Origin: VAZQ01 sp036502925
Lineage (GTDB): Bacteria > Pseudomonadota > Alphaproteobacteria > Rhizobiales > Xanthobacteraceae
Direction of reading: 5' to 3'
Length of the DNA: 8,948 nucleotides
Assembly (NCBI GenBank): GCA_036502925.1
Contig: DASXXS010000036.1
Span: 1-8,948 of the forward strand
The translations under genes were made by a program, and so were the position numbers. The notes beneath the pieces were generated by a model. The model searched no databases and was not told where the DNA came from. It saw only the letters and a program-made list of their open reading frames with translations. This document shows, piece after piece, positions 1 through 5,050 of the stretch (the first letter of the stretch is position 1; every line of letters begins with the position of its first letter).

Positions 1-1
1 G

Positions 2-715
2 TTCATGGATGGTGACGGCCAGCACCCGCCGGCCCTGATCGAGCAGCTGGTGGGCTACTGGCTCGATCAAGGCTATGACGTCGTCTACACCGCCAAGGCG
101 AACCGCGAGAACGAGCCGCGGCTGTTCCGGATGGGGGTCAAGGCGTTCTACCTGCTGATCAACTGGGGGGCACGGCAGAAGATTCCGGAGGATGCGGGCG
201 ATTTCCGCCTGCTGTCGCCGCGCGCCGCGGCGGCGCTCAAGCAACTGCCCGAGCGCAACCGGTTCTTCAAGGGCCTGGCGAGCTGGATCGGTTTCCGCCA
301 GATCCGGGTCGACTATCAGCCGGCCGACCGCACCCACGGCCGCAGCACCTGGAGCCTCTATTCCCTGATCGGGCTTTCGATCGAGGGCCTGACATCGTTC
401 TCGGTGGCACCGTTGCGGCTTGCCAGCCTGCTGGGCTTCCTGCTGTTGGCCTTCGCCCTGATCTTCGCGGTGGATATTCTGGTCGAGACCCTCGTGTACG
501 GGCAGTCGGTGCCGGGCTATCCCTCGGTCATCATCGGCCTGATGGTGCTGGGCGGGGTGCAGTTGTTCATGATCGGGATCATGGGCGAATATATCGGCAA
601 GATGTTCTCGGAGGTGAAGGCGCGCCCGATCTATTTCGTGGCCGAGCAAAGCCTCAAGACCGCGCAGGAGACCGGCCACGCGGAGGATCAATCGACGCGG
701 ACGGCGGCGGAGTGA
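2..715 (+). CDS. Polyprenyl-phosphate glycosyltransferase (GT2, DPM1/GtrB-like), 5' truncated by window edge
   Basis: The first visible residues, FMDGDGQHPP, are the usual 'DxDxQHPP' nucleotide-sugar/metal site of family 2 transferases that load a sugar on to a polyprenyl phosphate (GtrB, ArnC, DPM1 type). Roughly 80-90 N-terminal residues therefore lie upstream of the window, and the ATG at 5 is internal rather than the start. Further family marks, numbered from that Met: DAGDFRLL (63-70), RNRFFKGLASWIG (84-96) and the R-x-x-G-x-S-x-W motif (109-116). Two hydrophobic segments follow, about 136-160 and 173-196, ending in GEYIGKMFSEVKARPIYFV, the typical membrane-anchoring C-terminus. The enzyme would act at the cytoplasmic face of the inner membrane, making a lipid-linked sugar for lipid A, O-antigen or another glycan. 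The deacetylase gene downstream on the same strand supports such a role. The donor sugar and the lipid cannot be told from sequence. Family is seen directly; pathway is inferred. Confidence 0.93.
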   Translation, partial: FMDGDGQHPPALIEQLVGYWLDQGYDVVYTAKANRENEPRLFRMGVKAFYLLINWGARQKIPEDAGDFRLLSPRAAAALKQLPERNRFFKGLASWIGFRQIRVDYQPADRTHGRSTWSLYSLIGLSIEGLTSFSVAPLRLASLLGFLLLAFALIFAVDILVETLVYGQSVPGYPSVIIGLMVLGGVQLFMIGIMGEYIGKMFSEVKARPIYFVAEQSLKTAQETGHAEDQSTRTAAE

Positions 716-822
716 TGAAGACCAGGCTCGTGTGCCGGGGTTCCCGGTTGCCGGGCGAGGGAAGAAATTCGCCGCACCGCCGCACGAGCGGCCGCGCGAA
801 ACGGCTGCGTGGCTCGGGGTGA
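715..822 (+). CDS. Doubtful 35-codon ORF overlapping the glycosyltransferase stop
   Basis: An ATG overlaps the glycosyltransferase stop codon (TGATG, 713-717) and opens a 35-codon frame that ends at 820-822, three bases before the GTG start of the deacetylase. The arrangement looks like translational coupling. However, the predicted peptide is short, very rich in Arg and Gly, has no motif or membrane segment, and reads like ordinary GC-rich noise. It may simply be a 110-base spacer. I list it because it fills the gap so exactly; I do not recognise it as any family. Confidence 0.12.
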   Translation: MKTRLVCRGSRLPGEGRNSPHRRTSGRAKRLRGSG

Positions 823-825
823 GGC

Positions 826-1716
826 GTGTTGCACAAGGCGTCCGGCGGACCGGTGATTTCTGGCGCGGCGGACAACCGCTCCGGGCAGCGGCGCATCTGG
901 CTTTGCGCCGATGACTACGGCATATCGGCCGGCGTCAATGTGGCGATCCGCGATCTCGTGGTGCGCCGGCGCCTCAATGCCGCCTCCGTCATGGTGGTGG
1001 CGCCGAGCTTTCATCGCTCGGAAGCGCAGGCGCTCGATGTCCTCAATACCGGGATGGTCCGCGCCGCCATCGGATTGCATCTGACGCTGACGGCGCCGTT
1101 TCGTCCGCTCAGCGGCACCTACAGGCCGGTTCGCGGCGGCGCGTTCCTGTCGCTGCCCGCCACGCTGGCGCGCGCGTTCCCGCACCGGCTGGGTCACGAC
1201 GCGCTGGTGCGCGAGATCACCGCGCAGCTGCGGATGTTCGTCCAGACATTCGGCCGCGCCCCCGATTTCATCGACGGGCACCAGCATGTGCAGCTGTTCC
1301 CGCAGATCCGCGACGCGGTGCTCGAAGTCGCCAAGGCCAATGCGCCCGGCGCCTGGCTGCGGCAGTGCGGCCGGGCGGGCCCGCCGCGCCGCTTCAGTCT
1401 CGGCGACCGCAAGGCATGGCTGCTCGACCGCTTGAGCCGCGACTTCCGGCAGCGCGCCGGCGCGCTCGGCCTGCGCACCAATCCGGCCTTCGCGGGCGCC
1501 TACGATTTCCGCGACGACGCCGATTTTGCCGGCCTGTTTGCCGCCTTCCTCGATCAGCTGCCCGACGGCGGCTTGATCATGTGCCATCCCGGTTTTGTGG
1601 ATGCGGAACTGCAGCGGCTTGATCCGCTCACAACGCTGCGCGAGCGTGAATATGCGTTCTTGGCCGGCGAATCGTTCCCGGACATGCTGGCAAGCCACGG
1701 CGTCGCGCTGGCTTAG
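826..1716 (+). CDS. YdjC/ChbG-family carbohydrate deacetylase
   Basis: A YdjC-type metal-dependent deacetylase, which removes N- or O-acetyl groups from amino sugars or oligosaccharides. The family signature is present in order: LCADDYG (residues 26-32, with the general-base/metal Asp), GLHLTL (83-88, metal His85), DFIDGHQHVQLFP (147-159, metal His152 and a second His154) and IMCHPGF (251-257, active-site His254). At 296 aa it has about the expected length. The start is uncertain: GTG 826 and TTG 829 sit directly behind a GGGGTGAGG stretch (816-824), and GTG 853 is also possible; all precede the conserved first strand at residue 23. The gene follows the lipid-linked glycosyltransferase on the same strand with a 110-base gap, so the two probably form one unit that builds or trims a cell-surface glycolipid. 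It may resemble hopanoid- or lipid A-associated members rather than chitobiose-degrading ChbG; the substrate is inference. No signal peptide was seen, so it is probably cytoplasmic. Confidence 0.88.
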   Translation: MLHKASGGPVISGAADNRSGQRRIWLCADDYGISAGVNVAIRDLVVRRRLNAASVMVVAPSFHRSEAQALDVLNTGMVRAAIGLHLTLTAPFRPLSGTYRPVRGGAFLSLPATLARAFPHRLGHDALVREITAQLRMFVQTFGRAPDFIDGHQHVQLFPQIRDAVLEVAKANAPGAWLRQCGRAGPPRRFSLGDRKAWLLDRLSRDFRQRAGALGLRTNPAFAGAYDFRDDADFAGLFAAFLDQLPDGGLIMCHPGFVDAELQRLDPLTTLREREYAFLAGESFPDMLASHGVALA

Positions 1717-1744
1717 ACCGTCCTGGACTTGTGGAATAAGTGCC

Positions 1745-1815
1745 GTAGCCCGCATGGAGCGCAGCGGAATGCGGGAGCGCCCTTCCCGGATTACGCTTCG
1801 CTCCACCCAGGCTAC
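1745..1815. repeat. Intergenic palindromic repeat, copy 1
   Basis: A 71-bp imperfect inverted repeat between the deacetylase and the DUF2076 gene. The left end GTAGCCCGCATGGAGCG pairs with the right end CGCTCCACCCAGGCTAC except at four positions, and the centre has CGGAATGCGGGA opposite CCCGGATTACGC. It closely matches copy 2 (6042-6155) in reverse orientation. The RNA could fold into a long hairpin and end transcription from the deacetylase gene, but there is no T-run. I recall similar elements scattered through Bradyrhizobium-like genomes; that comparison is from memory. Confidence 0.8.
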
Positions 1816-1916
1816 AAGGCCGGCCCCCTCCGCTCAAGAAAATTTGCCCAGGGCTGTCATTCCGTTGGCACGAGGGCCTGCCTACATCAGTCGGGTCGTC
1901 ACGGAAGGCCACGACC

Positions 1917-2735
1917 ATGACCCCACAGGAACGCGAACTCGTCACCGCACTGTTCGATCGTCTCGCCACGCTCGAGAACCAACCCCGCGATCCGGACGCC
2001 GAACGCACCATCATCGACGGGCTGCGGCGGGCCCCCCATGCGACTTATGCGCTGGTGCAGACCGCGCTGGTGCAGGACGAGGCGCTCAGGCGCGCCGATG
2101 CCCGCATCCAGGAGCTCGAAGCCCAGTTCGGCGATGAGCCGCCCACCCAGCCGACCGGTTTTCTCGACGGCATGCGCGATGCGTTGCTGGGCCGGCGCGA
2201 GCCGCCGCGCGGCGGCTCGGTGCCTTCGGTCCGTCCGGGTCAATATCAAGGACAAGAACCCGCCGCGATGGGCGCGGGCCCGCGCGAGGAAGCCGCGCTC
2301 GCTCCGGGTGCCGCCTCGCGGCCAGCACCGGCGCCCGGCGGATCATTCCTGGGCACCGCGGCATCCACGGCCGCCGGCGTGATCGGCGGTTCGCTGCTCC
2401 TCGACAGCATCCGTTCCATGATGGGACACGGCCATGGCGCCTTCGGGATCGCGGATCCGGCCTCGGCGGCCGGCCACGAGCACGGCTCGCCGTGGGACAA
2501 CAGCGGCGGCGGCGACCTCTCCCGCCAGGCCGGCGCCGATGACATCGGCCGCGACCAGCACCAGGGTGGCGGCGGCAGGTCGGGATTGCTCGACGACGGC
2601 GCCGCCGACCACGGGACCGATGCCCCGCCTGACCAGGATGTCCAGGATGTCCAGGATGCCGGGGACTTCGACGACGATGACGGCGGCGATTTCGGCGGCG
2701 GCGATTTCGGCGGCGACGACAGTACCGACGTTTAG
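1917..2735 (+). CDS. DUF2076 family protein with Gly/Asp-rich C-terminal tail
   Basis: The N-terminus, MTPQERELVTALFDRLATLE followed by a helical segment up to about residue 72, is the hallmark of DUF2076 proteins, whose biochemical function is unknown to me. Parts in order: a charged helical N-domain (1-72, probably coiled coil, ending in DARIQELEAQF); a Gly/Pro/Arg-rich linker (73-145); a short hydrophobic Gly/Ala segment GTAASTAAGVIGGSLLLDSI (about 145-164) of the type common to the family; and a His/Gly/Asp-rich tail ending in a run of Asp, Gly and Phe. No signal peptide. The ATG at 1917 has GGAAGG (1903-1908) eight bases upstream, which supports this start. The tail carries two tandem DNA repeats, a 9-bp unit three times (2633-2659) and a 15-bp unit twice (2685-2714), so its length probably varies between strains. 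The gene ends 4 bp from the convergent L,D-transpeptidase. Family assignment is firm; function is unknown. Confidence 0.87.
   Translation: MTPQERELVTALFDRLATLENQPRDPDAERTIIDGLRRAPHATYALVQTALVQDEALRRADARIQELEAQFGDEPPTQPTGFLDGMRDALLGRREPPRGGSVPSVRPGQYQGQEPAAMGAGPREEAALAPGAASRPAPAPGGSFLGTAASTAAGVIGGSLLLDSIRSMMGHGHGAFGIADPASAAGHEHGSPWDNSGGGDLSRQAGADDIGRDQHQGGGGRSGLLDDGAADHGTDAPPDQDVQDVQDAGDFDDDDGGDFGGGDFGGDDSTDV
2633..2714 (+). repeat. Tandem repeats in the 3' end of the DUF2076 gene
   Basis: The 9-bp unit CCAGGATGT occurs three times in a row (2633-2641, 2642-2650, 2651-2659, the last ending in C), encoding repeated QDV. The 15-bp unit GGCGATTTCGGCGGC occurs twice (2685-2699, 2700-2714), encoding GDFGG twice. 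Both keep the frame, so gain or loss of units would change only tail length. Confidence 0.85.
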
Positions 2736-2739
2736 AGGT

Positions 2740-3468
2740 CTAGATCACCACGACCTTGGCGCCGACCTTGACCCGGTCATAGAGATCGATGACGTCCTCG
2801 TTGCGCAGGCGGATGCAGCCGGACGAAACCGCGGTGCCGATCGTCCAGGGCTCGTTCGAGCCGTGGATGCGGTAGAGGGTCGAGCCAAGATACATGGCCC
2901 GCGCGCCGAGCGGATTTTCAGGGCCGCCCTCCATATGGCGCGGCAGGTCAGGACGGCGCCTGAGCATGTCGTCCGGCGGAGTCCAGTCCGGCCATTCGCG
3001 CTTGCTGGTCACGCTGTGGACGCCGGCCCAGGTAAAGCCCGGACGGCCGACGCCGATGCCGTAGCGCAACGCCCGGCCGCCGCCCTCGACCAGGTAGAGC
3101 AGGCGCTCCGGGGTGTCGATGATGATCGTGCCGGGGGCTTCCTTGCCGTCATAGGCTACCTCCTGCCTGAGGTAACGGGGATTCAAGACCTGTGGCTCGC
3201 CGGCCTCGGATTGCCCGTAGAACGGCTCCGCCGGCTCGCCGGAATAGCCGCCTGGCGCTGCCTGATAGGACGGCTGGCCGCGGCCAAGACCACCAAACAA
3301 AAATTCGAGGAACCCGCCGCCCAGATTGGGTCCCTGCGCCGCGACCTGCCGCACCGAGTCCGCTTGATCCGGCGCCTGAAAGGTTGGGTGGAGGACGAGC
3401 GGGCCGGCGGCGGCGGTGCCGCAGCCGAGCAAGCCTGCGAGAACAGCGGGAGCAAGACGTAGCGGCAT
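2740..3468 (-). CDS. Secreted L,D-transpeptidase (YkuD/ErfK family)
   Basis: A 242-aa exported protein with a YkuD catalytic domain at about residues 112-242. The active-site block is unmistakable: IHGSNEPWTIG (201-211, His202) and SSGCIRLRNEDVIDLYD (215-231, catalytic Cys218). Such enzymes form 3-3 cross-links between meso-diaminopimelate residues in peptidoglycan, or attach proteins to it, in the periplasm. The N-terminus MPLRLAPAVLAGLLGCGTAAAG is a signal peptide; it could be cut after AAA, or LLGC may serve as an imperfect lipobox, giving a lipoprotein. Residues 30-110 form a Gly/Pro/Gln-rich, probably disordered spacer. The ATG at 3468 is the only reasonable start, because an in-frame stop lies about 20 bases upstream; its ribosome binding site is weak. 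The 3' end faces the DUF2076 gene with 4 bp between stops and no visible terminator. A perfect 8-bp-arm inverted repeat lies in its leader (3526-3546). Confidence 0.95.
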   Translation of the reverse strand: MPLRLAPAVLAGLLGCGTAAAGPLVLHPTFQAPDQADSVRQVAAQGPNLGGGFLEFLFGGLGRGQPSYQAAPGGYSGEPAEPFYGQSEAGEPQVLNPRYLRQEVAYDGKEAPGTIIIDTPERLLYLVEGGGRALRYGIGVGRPGFTWAGVHSVTSKREWPDWTPPDDMLRRRPDLPRHMEGGPENPLGARAMYLGSTLYRIHGSNEPWTIGTAVSSGCIRLRNEDVIDLYDRVKVGAKVVVI

Positions 3469-3525
3469 GAGTGATGACTCTCGGGATCACGCTGGCGGGA
3501 TACACAGATCAAACGGAGAGGTGGA

Positions 3526-3546
3526 CGCTGCTCCGTTCGAGCAGCG
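3526..3546 (-). promoter_or_regulatory. Perfect inverted repeat in the L,D-transpeptidase leader
   Basis: Arms CGCTGCTC (3526-3533) and GAGCAGCG (3539-3546) pair perfectly around a 5-base loop, about 60 bases upstream of the L,D-transpeptidase start. On neither strand is it followed by a T-run, so it is not a normal intrinsic terminator. It could be a repressor site or an mRNA leader hairpin; nothing in the window names a regulator. Confidence 0.4.
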
Positions 3547-3632
3547 CCAAAATAAAATCAAACATCGTGGGACTGGTAAAAATGGAAGTTAGAATTGCTA
3601 TGGATAACGCCGGAAAGAACCTGTTCATCAAG

Positions 3633-3737
3633 TTATAGTTTCTTTCGAGTAAATGTCGAACGATCATGGTTAATCGATTGTATGCCGATTATACTGATGA
3701 CATCGCTGACGACGGTGGCCACCGTGGCAAATTTCAT
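3633..3737 (-). CDS. Possible 34-aa small protein
   Basis: An ATG at 3737 (minus strand), preceded at about four bases by AGGTG, opens a 34-codon frame beginning MKFATVATVVSDVISIIGIQ and ending in a basic tail (TFTRKKL). The first half is hydrophobic and the last dozen residues polar and positively charged, a plausible small membrane-associated peptide. Its use of Ile, Ser, Lys and Asn is unlike the Arg/Ala/Pro-rich noise frames elsewhere in this window, though this stretch is simply more AT-rich, which would produce the same effect. It lies 71 bases downstream of the crotonase stop and on the same strand, so it could be co-transcribed. I recognise no family. Confidence 0.22.
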   Translation of the reverse strand: MKFATVATVVSDVISIIGIQSINHDRSTFTRKKL

Positions 3738-3808
3738 TCTCACCTGTGCGGGCGTGGCGCTCGGCCGTAGTCCAGGTCTTCGTCTGGTGGCTGAGCCGAG
3801 GCGAGCGC

Positions 3809-4546
3809 CTATTTGGGCTTCGGCCGCATCGCCGCCGCCGAATTGATGGTCGCGTGCAGGTTGCGGGCGTAATCGATGGCGCCCTGCATGTCCATGTGCA
3901 GGGCCGAGCGCGTGTATTCCTTGACGCCCAGCCGCGCCGGCGGCGGCGCCTTCATCATGGTGGCGCACAGCGCCTCGACGGCGGCCTCGAGCTGCGACAG
4001 CGGCACCACCTCGCTCACCAGCCCGGCCTCGCGCGCGCGCGCCGCGCTGATCATGGCGGTCGAGTAGACGAAATAGCTCAGCGCCTTGCGCGGCACGCGG
4101 TCGACCAGCGCCGACATCACCATGGTGGGCATGATATTGTGCAGCATTTCCGGGACCTGGAACTGGGCGGTGTCGGCCGCGAGCGTGATGTCGCAGACCG
4201 CCGCGATGGCGCAGCCAAATCCGAGCGCACGGCCCTTCACCACGCCGATGACCGGCGCCCGCACCCGCCGGAAGGCGTTGTAGCAATCGAACACCACATC
4301 GCTGCCGAAACGGCGCTCCAACGCATCGGCGGAGTTGCTGGCCGGCCGGCGTCCGGCGGTGGAGCGGCCGACGCAGAAATCGTCGCCGGCCCCGCGCAGC
4401 ACGATGATGTCCGCGGCCTCGCCGGATCCGAGCAGAAGCCTGGTCAGCTCTTCGGCCATGTCGTCGCTGGCGGCATTGCCGTCCTGCGGACGGTTCAAGG
4501 TGATCTCGAGGATCGGGCCCTTCTGGGCGGTGAGAATGTCGGGAAT
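3809..4546 (-). CDS. Crotonase-fold protein (enoyl-CoA hydratase/isomerase family), apparent ATT start
   Basis: A crotonase-superfamily protein acting on acyl-CoA thioesters. Numbered from the ATT at 4546 it has 245 residues, the usual size: ILEITLNRP (12-20), first oxyanion-hole segment GAGDDFCVG (52-60), second segment GRALGFGCAIAAVCD (105-119), then FQVPEMLHNIMP (129-140). Of the two catalytic Glu residues of hydratases, Glu133 (PE motif) remains, but the other position (after GFGC) is Ala113. That is closer to isomerases and other crotonases than to a true hydratase, so the reaction is uncertain. No ATG, GTG or TTG lies in frame near the family start. The strong site AAGAGGAGG (4560-4552) stands five bases before ATT, exactly where IPDILTAQKGP aligns with the usual 'MxDIL' beginning. 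An in-frame TTG at 4654 is the alternative; it overlaps the GYD gene, has no good ribosome binding site and would add 36 atypical residues. Probably co-transcribed with the GYD gene upstream. Confidence 0.88.
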   Translation of the reverse strand: MPDILTAQKGPILEITLNRPQDGNAASDDMAEELTRLLLGSGEAADIIVLRGAGDDFCVGRSTAGRRPASNSADALERRFGSDVVFDCYNAFRRVRAPVIGVVKGRALGFGCAIAAVCDITLAADTAQFQVPEMLHNIMPTMVMSALVDRVPRKALSYFVYSTAMISAARAREAGLVSEVVPLSQLEAAVEALCATMMKAPPPARLGVKEYTRSALHMDMQGAIDYARNLHATINSAAAMRPKPK

Positions 4547-4551
4547 TGCTG

Positions 4552-4560
4552 CCTCCTCTT
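4552..4560 (-). promoter_or_regulatory. Strong ribosome binding site deciding an ATT start
   Basis: AAGAGGAGG reads on the minus strand at 4560-4552 and is followed by five bases (CAGCA) and then ATT (4546-4544). It is the best Shine-Dalgarno sequence near this gene, and no conventional start codon lies at the right distance in the crotonase frame. The ATG further upstream on this strand (GAAAATGCC, near 4590) is out of frame. Confidence 0.65.
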
Positions 4561-4628
4561 GCAGAGCGTTGGTGGTCGGCTGTTCGTATCTGGCATTTTC
4601 TGCTTGTTTGACGGCACGCGCGCCCCGA

Positions 4629-4949
4629 TCAGCGCCCCGGCGGCCGATACGCAACGGGTGTCTTGCCCGCTTTGTCCATATCCTCCGGCGTCAGCAGCAC
4701 GACCGTCTTCAAGGTCGCGCCGCCGGCCTGGTTGACGGCGAGCGCGGTCGCCGCAACGGATACATTGTCCGGCATATCGACAATGACGTAGGCGTCGACA
4801 TCGCCGAACGCGTAGTAGAAGGCTTCCAGCTTGCCGCCCAGGCCTTCCGTCATCTTGGCGACGGCGTCGCGGCGTCCGCTGCCGCCTTCGCGGGCGAGAC
4901 CCTTGGCACCCTCGGCAGTGTAACGCGCTTCGAAAAGATACTTGGGCAT
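4629..4949 (-). CDS. GYD-domain protein
   Basis: A 106-aa protein of the GYD family (small alpha/beta dimeric-barrel-like proteins of unknown function). It begins MPKYLFEARYTAEGAKGL, where a sugar- or ligand-type role has been proposed for relatives but not shown. The family core LEAFYYAFGDVDAYVIVDMPDNVSVAATAL spans about residues 41-70, with FGDVDAY in the place of the usual G-x-Y-D. No signal peptide, so probably cytoplasmic. The ATG at 4949 has AAGGAGAG (4961-4954) four bases upstream, a good site. It is the first gene of a minus-strand pair with the crotonase and is divergent from the cytochrome gene across 101 bp. Its 3' end overlaps the longer (TTG-started) version of the crotonase frame by 26 bases. 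In relatives these proteins are often found as single genes next to metabolic enzymes; no specific role is supported here. Confidence 0.87.
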   Translation of the reverse strand: MPKYLFEARYTAEGAKGLAREGGSGRRDAVAKMTEGLGGKLEAFYYAFGDVDAYVIVDMPDNVSVAATALAVNQAGGATLKTVVLLTPEDMDKAGKTPVAYRPPGR

Positions 4950-5003
4950 GTTGCTCTCCTTGGTCAGATGCGATTGTTTGGCCGCCTCCGCCTCAATATG
5001 CTG

Positions 5004-5017
5004 CGGGACTTGTCCCG
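5004..5017. promoter_or_regulatory. Operator-like palindrome between the divergent GYD and cytochrome genes
   Basis: CGGGACTTGTCCCG has perfect 6-bp arms around a 2-bp centre and sits near the middle of the 101-bp spacer (4950-5050), the place expected for a dimeric regulator that controls both directions. No clear -35/-10 pair could be assigned on either strand, and no regulator gene is present in the window. Confidence 0.4.
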
Positions 5018-5050
5018 TCGAATCAACAATGGCCCGAAGGGGAAGCTCGC

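Larger units (their letters stand above)
3469..3808. other. 340-bp gap upstream of the L,D-transpeptidase: AT-rich, several palindromes
   Basis: This gap separates the end of the crotonase gene from the start of the L,D-transpeptidase gene (both on the minus strand), so it should hold the latter's promoter. Positions 3545-3740 are clearly more AT-rich than the flanks. It contains the inverted repeats at 3526-3546, 3680-3694 and 3712-3725. A TATAAT hexamer reads on the minus strand at 3693-3688, but I find no good -35 at 16-18 bp, and it lies about 220 bp from the start codon. The only protein-like frame is the 34-aa minus-strand ORF listed separately. Confidence 0.6.

Noticed and set aside
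688..1806. Long 372-codon open frame on the minus strand
   Set aside because: It lies opposite the deacetylase gene, whose plus-strand product has all family motifs; the minus-strand product is Arg/Ala/Gln-rich with no motif, a usual shadow in GC-rich DNA.
2736..2739. Shared bidirectional terminator between the convergent DUF2076 and L,D-transpeptidase genes
   Set aside because: Only 4 bp separate the stops, and no hairpin with a T-run was seen around them.
2434..3462. 342-codon plus-strand frame spanning two genes
   Set aside because: It overlaps the DUF2076 3' end in another frame and runs antisense through the L,D-transpeptidase; both of those are clear genes.
3582..3638. 18-codon plus-strand ORF (begins MEVRIAMDNAGK)
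   Set aside because: No ribosome binding site, too short, no neighbour on that strand; AT-rich sequence makes such frames likely by chance.
3746..4735. 329-codon plus-strand frame
   Set aside because: Antisense to the crotonase and GYD genes; the product is Arg/His/Gly-rich and without motif.
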